Positions 23,721 to 31,552 of a stretch of 64,000 nt of DNA are shown here, in pieces; the stretch's first letter is position 1, and each line of letters begins with the position of its first letter. The DNA is taken from assembly GCF_024029435.1 (NCBI RefSeq), contig NZ_CP097118.1, forward strand, positions 1,401,047 to 1,465,046, given 5' to 3'. This DNA comes from Fructilactobacillus hinvesii. GTDB taxonomy: Bacteria > Bacillota > Bacilli > Lactobacillales > Lactobacillaceae. The notes beneath the pieces were generated by a model. It did no database searches. It saw only the letters and a program-made list of their open reading frames with translations, and was not told the origin of the DNA. A program made the translations under genes and the position numbers.

Positions 23721-23957
23721 TTACTGGATTTCATCGTAATATTTATTTAAATTGAAGATTGATTCATACTGACAGGCTGAGTATTCATCCACAATTCGTT
23801 GGTTTAATCCCGCCATGGACTGGTACCCATAGGCCATTTGATTCACAATCGGGTTCCGATTAAACCGAACGGCATTCATTGAAAGTGACTTGTGACTCCA
23901 TTTACAATTAGTGGGTGCTCCCCATGTCTTACTCCCCTTGAGTAAATACGTTAGCAT
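23721..23957 (-). CDS. Probable MazE/EndoAI-like antitoxin, N-terminal half atypical
   Basis: A 78-residue protein between alr and mazF, where the cognate antitoxin is expected. ATG at 23957 is 9 bases after GAGG; an in-frame TTG lies two codons earlier. The C-terminal part (MAYGYQSMAGLNQRIVDEYS, then CQYESIFNLNKYYDE) resembles by eye the toxin-wrapping tail of EndoAI from Bacillus (pattern RRGYxEMAKINLxIxxE...ECE). The N-terminal part lacks the usual ribbon-helix-helix strand (KISLPE type) and instead has Lys-, Trp- and Cys-containing sequence. The other frames here hold no such motif, so a simple frameshift is not evident. It is either a divergent or a shortened antitoxin. The assignment is by position and partial resemblance only. 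Confidence 0.6.
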   Translation of the reverse strand: MLTYLLKGSKTWGAPTNCKWSHKSLSMNAVRFNRNPIVNQMAYGYQSMAGLNQRIVDEYSACQYESIFNLNKYYDEIQ

Positions 23958-23977
23958 TATCAATCACCTCGAACTCT

Positions 23978-25120
23978 TTAGTCGTTTAAATCAGTTTGAT
24001 AGTAAAACCGGGGCAATCGGTTCGAAAAACCACAGGCTAACTCGTAATGAATGGTCTGGCAATGCTCCGCCATTTCTTGCAGGGTAATTGTGTGCCCGTG
24101 ATCGGTTCCAATTAAGGTCACCTTCGTGTGAACTGGAACCGAATTAGGTAACTTCACCATCAGTTGATCCATGCAAACCCGGCCCACAATTGGACACCGT
24201 TTTCCGTTTACAAGGACCAAAAAGCCCTGTAAAGAACGCCGCAATCCGTCAGCATATCCCAGCGGAATCGTCCCAATCCAGGTGGGTTCGGTAACGGAAT
24301 AAGTCGCTCCATACCCGATGGAACGGCCCGGTTCGACCTGACGCACGGAAACTAGTTCCGAAGTCAGGCTCAGAGCGGGCGTGAGGGGAAATGGTGGTTT
24401 AATCGCCGTCCCCGAGGGATTGAGTCCGTACATTGCAATCCCATACCGGACGAGGTTTGCCTCTGGAACCGGATGCCACAAATCGGCCGCTGAATTAGCC
24501 ACGGACACGTACCGCGGCAAGTGCTTAATTTCTCCTAATAGTTGGCGAAAATTATGCAGTTGAAAGTTAAAGTAGTGGTCATCCGGACTATCGGCCGTCG
24601 CAAAATGGGTATACAAACCCTGCCAATCAAACTGGGCTTGCAACTCGTTTACGGTTGCCACGAAGGCTCGAACCTCTTCCGGCCGCTGCAATCCAATCCG
24701 CCCCATCCCGCTATCAAGGGCCAAGAAAAATTTCAAGCGACCCGTCACGCGTAAGGACTGTTTCAGCTGGGCCGCAGCCCGTAACCATTCTGCATCCGCC
24801 ACGGTCACCGTCACGTCATACTTAACCACCAAATCCACCTTGGTTTCATCGGTTAATCCGAGCACCAGGATGGGTTGCTCAACCAAGCCCGCTTTTCTCA
24901 GTTGAATGGCTTCATCTAAAACGGCCACACAAAAGCCAGTGGCCCCAGCAGCAGCTGCTGCCCGAGCAACTTGGACCGCTCCGTGACCATAACCATCGGC
25001 TTTGACCACGGCGAATAACTTGCTTCCCGGCGTCAAGCGCTCCACCGCCTGGTGCACATTTTTACGAATAGCAGTTTCGTTGATTAAAATTTGTCCGTTT
25101 CGATTATTTGCAACGACCAT
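23978..25120 (-). CDS. alr: Alanine racemase
   Basis: A PLP enzyme making D-alanine for peptidoglycan and teichoic acids. The PLP lysine is K40 in AVVKADGYGHGAV, the PLP barrel follows, and the second-domain catalytic Tyr lies in SIGYGATY (near 270). GRVCMDQ marks the C-terminal domain. At 380 residues the length is normal. The start is ATG at 25120 after GAGGAGA. It has its own extended -10 promoter (25151-25159) and is followed by the antitoxin and mazF. An acpS gene, commonly found just upstream of alr in Firmicutes, is not here. Confidence 0.97.
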   Translation of the reverse strand: MVVANNRNGQILINETAIRKNVHQAVERLTPGSKLFAVVKADGYGHGAVQVARAAAAAGATGFCVAVLDEAIQLRKAGLVEQPILVLGLTDETKVDLVVKYDVTVTVADAEWLRAAAQLKQSLRVTGRLKFFLALDSGMGRIGLQRPEEVRAFVATVNELQAQFDWQGLYTHFATADSPDDHYFNFQLHNFRQLLGEIKHLPRYVSVANSAADLWHPVPEANLVRYGIAMYGLNPSGTAIKPPFPLTPALSLTSELVSVRQVEPGRSIGYGATYSVTEPTWIGTIPLGYADGLRRSLQGFLVLVNGKRCPIVGRVCMDQLMVKLPNSVPVHTKVTLIGTDHGHTITLQEMAEHCQTIHYELACGFSNRLPRFYYQTDLND

Positions 25121-25150
25121 GATGCTCTCCTCGTTCGTTAAATTGTTCTC

Positions 25151-25159
25151 ATTATATCA
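25151..25159 (-). promoter_or_regulatory. Extended -10 promoter of alr-mazEF
   Basis: The minus strand reads TGATATAAT 31-39 bases before alr; the -35 is weak. It lies downstream of the cshA terminator, so alr, the antitoxin and mazF form a separate unit. Confidence 0.65.
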
Positions 25160-25243
25160 TTTTCAGTTCTAAACGAAGGGCAGAAATCCCTTGTTGGTTG
25201 AAGAAATCTGGCCTAGTAGTGCTAAGTAATTTTATTTGCTAAC

Positions 25244-25277
25244 AAAAAAAGTCCCTTAGCGGTTAAACTAAAAGACT
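25244..25277 (-). terminator. Terminator after cshA
   Basis: A 10-bp stem in RNA (25277-25268 with 25259-25250, including two U-G pairs) with an 8-base loop is followed by a run of T on the minus strand, 16 bases past the cshA stop. Confidence 0.75.
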
Positions 25278-25292
25278 CTCAGCGTTAATTAA

Positions 25293-26771
25293 TTAGTGCT
25301 TCTTTTTAATGACAAAATTATTTTTGCGGCCGTGATGCCGATCACCGTGGTCACGATGATCATTATTCCGACGGTTACTTCGGTAGTTACTAGAGCCACC
25401 TCGGTGATTGTTACGCCGATAGCCACCACTATGACGACCGTTTCCTCGACCTCCATGACTCTTTAATGGGCGTTCGGGAGTAATGTGTACCTTCACCTGT
25501 TCTCCGGTTAACTCATTCAGCAAAGCAGCCGCAAGGTCTAAGCTATCATAACGATCCACTAACTCCTGCGCAGCCGCCTGGAAACGGGCGGTATCTGTCT
25601 TGGTAATTAATTTTTCCGCGTCAGCCTTTGCAAACTGAAGTTGACCAGCAAGGGCTTCATCAGCAGTCGGTGGCTTCAATGGTAACATCCGGACCTTCGT
25701 TAACTTTTCAATCCCACGCAGATAGCTCATTTCGCTTGGAGTTACAAACGTAACGGAAGTTCCATGCCGACCGGCCCGACCGGTCCGACCAATCCGGTGT
25801 ACATAACTTTCTGGATCCTGGGGAACATCAAAGTTATAAACGTGGGTTACGCCAGAAACATCAATTCCCCGGGCAGCCACATCAGTTGCCACCAAATAAT
25901 TAATCCGATCTCGCTTGAACTCGTTCATAATTTGGGTTCGCCGGTTTTGGGTCAAATCCCCGTGTAGTCCAGCTGCCTTATAACCGCGAGCAACCAACCC
26001 CTTCGAGACTTCATCAACCCGCCGCTTGGTCCGACAGAAAATGATGGTTACCTTCGGTTGGTTAACGTCAAACAACCGCGTCATCGTATCGAACTTTTCA
26101 ACGTCTCTAACCTTTACGTAATACTGGTCTACCAAGTCTGTCGTCAGTTCTTTGGCTTTCACCTTGACCTGCTTTGGATCAGTCATAAACTGAACCCCCA
26201 CTCGTTTGATGGGAGCAGGCATCGTTGCGGAAAAGAGCATTGTTTGTCGGTCCGCAGGGGTTTGTTTGATAATCTTTTCAATATCCTCTAAAAAGCCCAT
26301 GTTAAGCATTTCGTCGGCTTCATCAAGTACCAAGAACCGCACGTGATCCAACTTAAGGGTGTGTCTTTGGATGTGGTCCAATAACCGACCGGGAGTTCCG
26401 ACGATAATTTGGGGCTTCTTCTTTAGGTCATAAATTTGTTTCCGGATGTCTGACCCACCGTATACAACTTGAGCCCGTGCCCCCTCGGTCTTACCCAATT
26501 TTTGAATTTCACGTTGAGTCTGAATGGCTAATTCTCGGGTGGGAGAAATAACTAACGCTTGGACATCAGGGTTGTTGACGTCAATCCCTTGCAGGATGGG
26601 AAGGGCAAACGCAGCCGTTTTTCCGGTTCCCGTTTGTGCTTGACCAATCACGTCTTCCCCGTTCAGGGTCAGTGGAATGGTCTGTGCTTGAATGGCAGTT
26701 GGTTCCGTGTATCCATTCGCTGCCACTGCTTCTAACAGACTAGCTGTTAGTCCTAAATCTTCAAAATTCAA
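25293..26771 (-). CDS. cshA: DEAD-box RNA helicase CshA
   Basis: An ATP-dependent RNA helicase for ribosome assembly and RNA decay, important in the cold. It has Q-motif region FEDLGLTASLLEAV, Walker A AQTGTGKT, PTRELAIQ, DEAD (VLDEADEMLNMGF), SAT, and motif VI (HRIGRTGRAGR). The C-terminal tail (about 440-492) is rich in Gly, Arg, His and Asn, an RGG-like RNA-binding tail. I place the start at TTG 26771, 7 bases after AGGAGG: it gives the usual N terminus (NFEDLGL). The longer ATG-initiated frame to 26849 has no ribosome site. It lies downstream of murF, with a 183-base leader. Confidence 0.95.
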   Translation of the reverse strand: MNFEDLGLTASLLEAVAANGYTEPTAIQAQTIPLTLNGEDVIGQAQTGTGKTAAFALPILQGIDVNNPDVQALVISPTRELAIQTQREIQKLGKTEGARAQVVYGGSDIRKQIYDLKKKPQIIVGTPGRLLDHIQRHTLKLDHVRFLVLDEADEMLNMGFLEDIEKIIKQTPADRQTMLFSATMPAPIKRVGVQFMTDPKQVKVKAKELTTDLVDQYYVKVRDVEKFDTMTRLFDVNQPKVTIIFCRTKRRVDEVSKGLVARGYKAAGLHGDLTQNRRTQIMNEFKRDRINYLVATDVAARGIDVSGVTHVYNFDVPQDPESYVHRIGRTGRAGRHGTSVTFVTPSEMSYLRGIEKLTKVRMLPLKPPTADEALAGQLQFAKADAEKLITKTDTARFQAAAQELVDRYDSLDLAAALLNELTGEQVKVHITPERPLKSHGGRGNGRHSGGYRRNNHRGGSSNYRSNRRNNDHRDHGDRHHGRKNNFVIKKKH

Positions 26772-26954
26772 ATGTGTTCCTCCTACTTGTTGAACCATCA
26801 GGGTAAATTCAACCCCACTCTTGAAAAAAATCCGTTTTTCGCGTTTCAAGTGGAATCTGATTTACAATTTATCTGCTCGTTCTGCCTACAAAATCGTACT
26901 TATTTTTAAAAAAGCAACCTCTCCAGCATACCGCAAATGTCAAATTTAATCAAA
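26772..26954 (-). other. Long untranslated leader of cshA with two inverted repeats
   Basis: The 183 bases between murF and the TTG start of cshA hold two small inverted repeats: 26820-26826 with 26844-26850 (7 bp) and 26789-26794 with 26808-26813 (6 bp), the second close to the ribosome site. Long structured leaders are usual for cold-responsive genes; regulation here is inference. A TTGACA at about 26943-26938 exists but no fitting -10 was found. Confidence 0.4.
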
Positions 26955-28355
26955 CTATTCCTTCGTTAGTTTGGTTAAGGCCGCTAGCACTTTTTCTAAA
27001 TGTAACCCGTGGCTAGCCTTCAAAAGCACCTCATCTCCAGGAGCAATGTGACTTCGCAACGCGGTCGTTAGCTTAGGCAACTGTTCTTCCGTATAATGAA
27101 ACAACGTCGTTTCTGGTTGGTAACAATCCATCAGTGCTGTAAAAAGAGCCGTCATCTTGCTTCCAACCAAAAAGACCATGGGAAATGTAGCCGGATTTAG
27201 GGCTGATGCCAGTCCGGCATGCATGGCTTCTGATTGGTCGCCCAGTTCCAACATGTCACCTAAGACCACAATTCGTTTCCCATCTAGTTCGGTATCAGCA
27301 AACGCCTGCAACACGGCCCGGACCGCCGTTGGATTTGAGTTATAGACATCGCTTAAAATCATTTCTCCCTGATTACCCGGTACCCATTCAGCCCGGTTGG
27401 CAGTAAGATCCGGATGAGACAGTCCGCCCCGCAGATTTGCTGGAGTGACCTCTAAGAGCTCTCCGACGCTTAGGGCTGCCAGTGCGTTGTTAACGTTGTA
27501 GTCGCCAAGCAGTGGAATTGTAAATTCAAAGTCCTGCCACCGGTTCGTCTCAAAGCGGGTTTCCTGATCACTTTCCGTGATCTTGGTTGGATAAATATCA
27601 TTCGTTCCCTGCCGACCAAAGGTAAACCGTCGTGGGTTCGTGCGAACGGGCTGGTCCGTTAGCAACGGTTCATCGCCATCGTAAACAAAAACGCCATCAC
27701 TTGATAGTCCATCTGTGATTTCTAGTTTAGCCTGGGCAATCTTGGCTCTGGTCCCAAAGAACTCAATGTGAGCCTCTCCAATCATGGTAATCACCGCAAT
27801 ATCTGGCTGTACCAGTTCACTTAGTCGGTGGAGTTGTCCGGGACGATCCATTCCCATTTCGACCACCAGCACCTCGGTGTTTGAACTCATCGACAAAATC
27901 GTAATGGGAACCCCAATTTCATTGTTAAAGTTGTCCTGGGTCTTTGTGACGTTAAACGTGGTTTGCATCACAGCCGCAATCAAGTCCTTGGTCGTCGTTT
28001 TCCCATTACTGCCGGTCACAGCCACAACCTTGGGATTAATCTTAGCCAGGTAATATTTTGCAAGGTCCTGGAGCGCCGTCAACGGATCAGAGACGATAAT
28101 GAGCGGAAAATCATCCGGAACCCCATCTGTTGATCGGTCTTTAGACCACAATGATGCCACGGCCCCGTGTTCACTGGCACTTTTTACGTAATCATGACCG
28201 TTCCGCTTTCCTCGTAAAGGAACGAATAATGCTCCAGCAGTGAGGGCTCGACTATCAAATGCTACGGAAGTTACTTCAAGTGAAGTTGCAGTTGCAGTTG
28301 CGGGGACTAATTCGCCCTGGACCGCTTGCGCAATTTCAGCTAGTCTCATTTTCAT
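26955..28355 (-). CDS. murF: UDP-MurNAc-tripeptide-D-Ala-D-Ala ligase
   Basis: Adds D-Ala-D-Ala to the UDP-MurNAc-tripeptide, the last cytoplasmic step of the peptidoglycan precursor. It has a Mur ligase N-terminal domain, then the ATP-binding VTGSNGKTTTKDLI (near 102-115), the central motif MGMDRPGQLHRL, and the C-terminal domain with DVYNSNPTAVRAVL. The start is ATG at 28355, 10 bases after AGGAG, giving 466 residues; the in-frame codons up to 28385 lack a ribosome site. It has an extended -10 promoter at 28408-28416. It supplies precursors together with alr downstream. Confidence 0.96.
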   Translation of the reverse strand: MKMRLAEIAQAVQGELVPATATATSLEVTSVAFDSRALTAGALFVPLRGKRNGHDYVKSASEHGAVASLWSKDRSTDGVPDDFPLIIVSDPLTALQDLAKYYLAKINPKVVAVTGSNGKTTTKDLIAAVMQTTFNVTKTQDNFNNEIGVPITILSMSSNTEVLVVEMGMDRPGQLHRLSELVQPDIAVITMIGEAHIEFFGTRAKIAQAKLEITDGLSSDGVFVYDGDEPLLTDQPVRTNPRRFTFGRQGTNDIYPTKITESDQETRFETNRWQDFEFTIPLLGDYNVNNALAALSVGELLEVTPANLRGGLSHPDLTANRAEWVPGNQGEMILSDVYNSNPTAVRAVLQAFADTELDGKRIVVLGDMLELGDQSEAMHAGLASALNPATFPMVFLVGSKMTALFTALMDCYQPETTLFHYTEEQLPKLTTALRSHIAPGDEVLLKASHGLHLEKVLAALTKLTKE

Positions 28356-28407
28356 ATAATTAATACTCCTAAGATGCAAAATCATCGCACAAAATGCAAT
28401 CAGTCCT

Positions 28408-28416
28408 ATTATAACA
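28408..28416 (-). promoter_or_regulatory. Extended -10 promoter of murF
   Basis: The minus strand reads TGTTATAAT with the extension TGN and a perfect -10 hexamer, about 53 bases before the murF start. Confidence 0.65.
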
Positions 28417-28442
28417 TTAATGAAAAAAGAACCGAATTGCCC

Positions 28443-29240
28443 CTAAACAAAGTCGTTTAAATCGGGATCCTCGTGCTGTTCATCAAGTTCAATCGTCCAC
28501 TTATTACTCATCGTATTGTAGGTCAGGGTTCCCACCCGACCCGTTTCGGCTTGGAGCTGTTCGACACTACTCCAAATCACCTTTTCTGGCTCCGCTTTTT
28601 TTACAAACACTGGGATTTCAAAGCGGCGGTGGATTTCCTTCGTCAGATCAAAGGCCAAAATCATTCCACGGCGACTAATCCAAATTAACCGATCTAAGAT
28701 TACCTGATCAAGGTCCTTAATCGGCAGAGGCCGGGAAAAAATCCGCCGAGAATTACGAAATTCACGCAGATGACGTTTAATGCTGAGTGCTAAAATGTGA
28801 TCCTGCTCAGCAAAGTCAAGAAAATAAATCCGTTTAAACCCATTGTTACCACCTACATACACAATCTGATTCCGTAATTTCCCTAAAAAAGGCGTTCGCT
28901 GGTAGGTGGGAATCCCCATGTGTCCCAGATAGAGCAAGTCTGCAATCTCTCCATCTGTGAGCGAATCAATTCCATCTTCCGTTTGGTAGTTAATCCACTT
29001 GGTATTACTTTTTGAGCCTGGCTCCCCTAAAATATACTCACGGACCTGGCTTCGACCAACCACGAGCGGAAACTTGGCGTGCGAGTTATACCGGTTGGAC
29101 CGTTCAAAATCATCATTTAGCAGCAAAATGCTATGTGGAATTTCACTAACTCCGTTAATAAAGTCGGCCGCTGTAATGCCCCAAGCCACGCCGAAACGTT
29201 CGGTGACACTCACGCGTAGATAAATGAGATTGTTTAGCAT
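28443..29240 (-). CDS. Protein of unknown function (265 residues)
   Basis: I do not recognise this family. The start is ATG at 29240 (MLNNLIYLRVSVTERFG), 7-10 bases after GAGGGG; 265 residues. No membrane helix, signal peptide or enzyme motif is visible. The N-terminal half has mixed beta-type sequence (SILLLNDDFERSNRYN, FPLVVGRSQVREYILGEPG). The middle is basic (LSIKRHLREFRNSRRIFSRPLPIKDLDQVILDRL) and the C terminus is acidic (DEQHEDPDLNDF). Codon use resembles its neighbours, so it looks native. It lies upstream of murF in the same direction, with murF having its own promoter, and divergent from the phosphatase-MFS pair. Confidence 0.75.
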   Translation of the reverse strand: MLNNLIYLRVSVTERFGVAWGITAADFINGVSEIPHSILLLNDDFERSNRYNSHAKFPLVVGRSQVREYILGEPGSKSNTKWINYQTEDGIDSLTDGEIADLLYLGHMGIPTYQRTPFLGKLRNQIVYVGGNNGFKRIYFLDFAEQDHILALSIKRHLREFRNSRRIFSRPLPIKDLDQVILDRLIWISRRGMILAFDLTKEIHRRFEIPVFVKKAEPEKVIWSSVEQLQAETGRVGTLTYNTMSNKWTIELDEQHEDPDLNDFV

Positions 29241-29373
29241 GTGCTCACCCCTCAATAATTCAATCGTTTCCAATTATACGCCCTCGCAGCTAGTAAAAAA
29301 CAAAAAATTACCGTTTTTTCAAAAAAGATCCGCCACTGAATTAATCAAAACAATGCCGTTTTTCCGGGGAATT

Positions 29374-29382
29374 TGCTATTAT
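29374..29382 (+). promoter_or_regulatory. Extended -10 promoter for the phosphatase-MFS pair
   Basis: TGCTATTAT lies 39-47 bases before the GTG start at 29421, with no clear -35. Confidence 0.55.
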
Positions 29383-29420
29383 GGATAATACAAGCATTTT
29401 TAAGATTGGAGTGAATAAAC

Positions 29421-29912
29421 GTGAAACCCACTAACGTGTTATTCGTTTGTTTGGGAAATATCTGTCGTTCGCCGATGGCAGAAGTAATGTTTCAACGATT
29501 AGCCAACACACATGGCGTTTCTAATCATTACCGGATTACTTCTGCAGCCACTAGCGACGAAGAAGCGGGGAATCCGCCCCATCCAGGAGCACTGCAAACG
29601 CTCCAAAAACATCAGCTCGATGCCAGTCAGCATCGTTCGCATCCCCTCACTGCATCAGAAGCAGCCGCTGCCGATTGCATCATCACCATGGACCACAGTA
29701 ACTTAGCTGAAGTTCAACGCTTATTACCACCAGCTGAACGAGCTAAGGTGCACCTGTGTATGGACGTTGTTCCCGGTAAAGCCGGTAACAGCATTGCTGA
29801 TCCATGGTATACCCATAAATTTGAAACCACCTACCAAATGCTAAATGAAGCGTTACCCCTCTGGTTAGAACGTTTAGAACAAAAACGACAGGAGGCGAGC
29901 CCTCATGAGTGA
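29421..29912 (+). CDS. Low-molecular-weight protein-tyrosine phosphatase
   Basis: A cytoplasmic phosphatase with the CX5R loop at residues 10-16 (CLGNICR, then SPMAE) near the N terminus and the general-acid motif DPWY near residue 124, the two hallmarks of the family. At 163 residues it has normal length. The start is GTG at 29421 with TTGGAG upstream. Its 3' end overlaps the MFS transporter gene by 8 bases, so the two are translationally coupled. In Gram-positives such enzymes often oppose tyrosine kinases or act in stress responses; the substrate here is unknown. Confidence 0.93.
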   Translation: MKPTNVLFVCLGNICRSPMAEVMFQRLANTHGVSNHYRITSAATSDEEAGNPPHPGALQTLQKHQLDASQHRSHPLTASEAAAADCIITMDHSNLAEVQRLLPPAERAKVHLCMDVVPGKAGNSIADPWYTHKFETTYQMLNEALPLWLERLEQKRQEASPHE

Positions 29913-31158
29913 AGCTGAACCCGAAACGGGCGATTCAGCCCCCTTTGTCGTTCCGAAAAAAATCTGGCACCAAAATCTAATTGCCCTCTGGGTCGGACTC
30001 TTCTTAACCAGCATGGGTTTTAGCGAACTAATGCCGTTCCTTTCTTTGTACATTGAGAGTCTTGGAAATTACACGCGTAGTGAACTAAGTCTTTATAGTG
30101 GCCTCGCCTTTTCAGCTTCTTTTATCGTAGCTGCCGTGGTTTCTCCCCTCTGGGGGAGTCTAGCCGATCGTTACGGACGCCGTCTCATGCTGCTCCGTGC
30201 CTCACTGGGAATGGCCATTTGTGTGCTCTTAATGGGGTTTGCCACCAACGTGTGGATGATTATCGGCCTGCGCTTTATCCAAGGAATTTTTTCCGGTTAC
30301 ATGCCAAACTCCAACGCCCTATTAGCAATTCAAGTTCCAAAGAAGGAAAGTGGGAAAGCCCTGGGGATTCTCTCCACCGGCGGGGTGTCTGGTGCATTAT
30401 TTGGCCCCTTTTTAGGGGGAATCTTAGCATCCATTTTTAGTTACCGGGTCACCTTCTTCATCACGGGGAGCCTAATGTTAGTGGTCTTCTTTGTGACTCT
30501 CTTCTTTGTTAAAGAAAAGTTTCAACCGGTGGCAAAGGAGGATAATCTCCACACTAAGGAAGTCATTCACATTCTTCCCCACCCCAAGTTAATCTTTGGG
30601 ATGTTTGTGACGACCATGATTATTCAGGCCTCTAACAACTCCATTTCTCCCATCCTCTCCCTGTACGTCAAACAAATCATGCATGGCAGTCCAACGGTAA
30701 CCTTGTTTAGTGGAATCGTAGCCGCCGTGCCGGGAATTTCAACCCTTGTCGCTGCGCCCCGGTTGGGTGCCATTGGAGATCGGATTGGTTCAGAAAAAAT
30801 CATGATCTTTGGTTTCATCCTGGCCATTTTCCTCTACATCCCCATGGCATTCGTTACCAACGTCTGGGAATTAATGGCCCTCCGGTTCTTACTCGGGGTT
30901 TCCAACGCCTGCATGCTGCCTGCGGTACAGGCCATCATCGCTAAGAACACCCCAGCGCAAGTAACCGGTCGGATCTTTAGTTGGAACCAATCCTTTCAGG
31001 CGGTGGGAAACTTTACGGGTCCCATGATTGGTTCGGTGGTTTCTTCCATCTTTGGTTACTCGGGAGTTTTTATCTCGACTTCAATCCTGGTACTGCTAAA
31101 CCTCTGCCTTGTATTAAACGACACCAAAGGTTTACGCCGCAGCCATCAAACCAAATAA
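29905..31158 (+). CDS. Major facilitator superfamily efflux transporter (PmrA-like)
   Basis: A 417-residue membrane protein with 12 hydrophobic helices. The loop 2-3 motif SLADRYGRRLMLL (MFS motif A) is intact and has a matching motif in the second half (GAIGDRIGSEKIMI). The helix-5 stretch LSTGGVSGALFGPFLGG resembles the drug:H+ antiporter motif C. These features suggest a proton-driven multidrug efflux pump like PmrA, but substrate cannot be read from sequence. The start is ATG at 29905 with GGAGG upstream, overlapping the phosphatase gene. A bidirectional terminator follows. Confidence 0.88.
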   Translation: MSEAEPETGDSAPFVVPKKIWHQNLIALWVGLFLTSMGFSELMPFLSLYIESLGNYTRSELSLYSGLAFSASFIVAAVVSPLWGSLADRYGRRLMLLRASLGMAICVLLMGFATNVWMIIGLRFIQGIFSGYMPNSNALLAIQVPKKESGKALGILSTGGVSGALFGPFLGGILASIFSYRVTFFITGSLMLVVFFVTLFFVKEKFQPVAKEDNLHTKEVIHILPHPKLIFGMFVTTMIIQASNNSISPILSLYVKQIMHGSPTVTLFSGIVAAVPGISTLVAAPRLGAIGDRIGSEKIMIFGFILAIFLYIPMAFVTNVWELMALRFLLGVSNACMLPAVQAIIAKNTPAQVTGRIFSWNQSFQAVGNFTGPMIGSVVSSIFGYSGVFISTSILVLLNLCLVLNDTKGLRRSHQTK

Positions 31159-31192
31159 AAAAAGCTTCTTCCGTTTTGGAAGAAGCTTTTTT
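31158..31192. terminator. Bidirectional terminator between the MFS gene and rpmE2
   Basis: A perfect 15-bp stem (31158-31172 with 31178-31192) with an A run on the left and a T run on the right serves convergent transcription from both sides. Confidence 0.88.
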
Positions 31193-31204
31193 GATTGGCA
31201 TTCC

Positions 31205-31450
31205 TTAGTTGGCGAAGCCGTATTTCTTGTTGAAACGGTCCACAGCCCCATCGGCTTGGGCAGTTTTTTGCTTCCCAGTGTAGAATGGATGGGAATCAGA
31301 TGAAACTTCCACCCGAATCAATGGGTAAGTCTTACCGTCAATGTCAATCGTTTGTTCAGAAGTAGCGGTTGAGCCCGTAATAAACTTGAAGCCCGTACCT
31401 GAATCTTGAAAGACTACTTCATGAAAATCTGGATGAATTCCTTTTTTCAT
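31205..31450 (-). CDS. rpmE2: Ribosomal protein bL31, type B (zinc-free)
   Basis: An 81-residue large-subunit protein. It starts [16 protein letters not shown] and contains [13 protein letters not shown], both typical. The CxxC zinc site of type A L31 is absent, so this is the zinc-independent type B form. The start is ATG at 31450 with AAAGGAG. It has its own promoter (31474-31502) and ends at the bidirectional terminator. Confidence 0.97.
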   Translation of the reverse strand: MKKGIHPDFHEVVFQDSGTGFKFITGSTATSEQTIDIDGKTYPLIRVEVSSDSHPFYTGKQKTAQADGAVDRFNKKYGFAN

Positions 31451-31473
31451 AATAATCTCGCTCCTTTGCCCTG

Positions 31474-31502
31474 AATTTATAAAACCCAGAGATTGATGTC
31501 AA
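31474..31502 (-). promoter_or_regulatory. rpmE2 promoter
   Basis: The minus strand has -35 TTGACA (31502-31497), a 17-bp spacer and TAAATT (31479-31474), with an overlapping TATAAA alternative. No Zur-like palindrome was noticed. Confidence 0.65.
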
Positions 31503-31552
31503 TATCTCAACTTTTGTAGTGTATCATTAATCTAACTTCCGTGCAACCACGC

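Noticed and set aside
28473..29223. Antisense plus-strand frames inside the unknown gene upstream of murF
   Set aside because: Short, without ribosome sites, and the minus-strand gene has a proper start and codon use.
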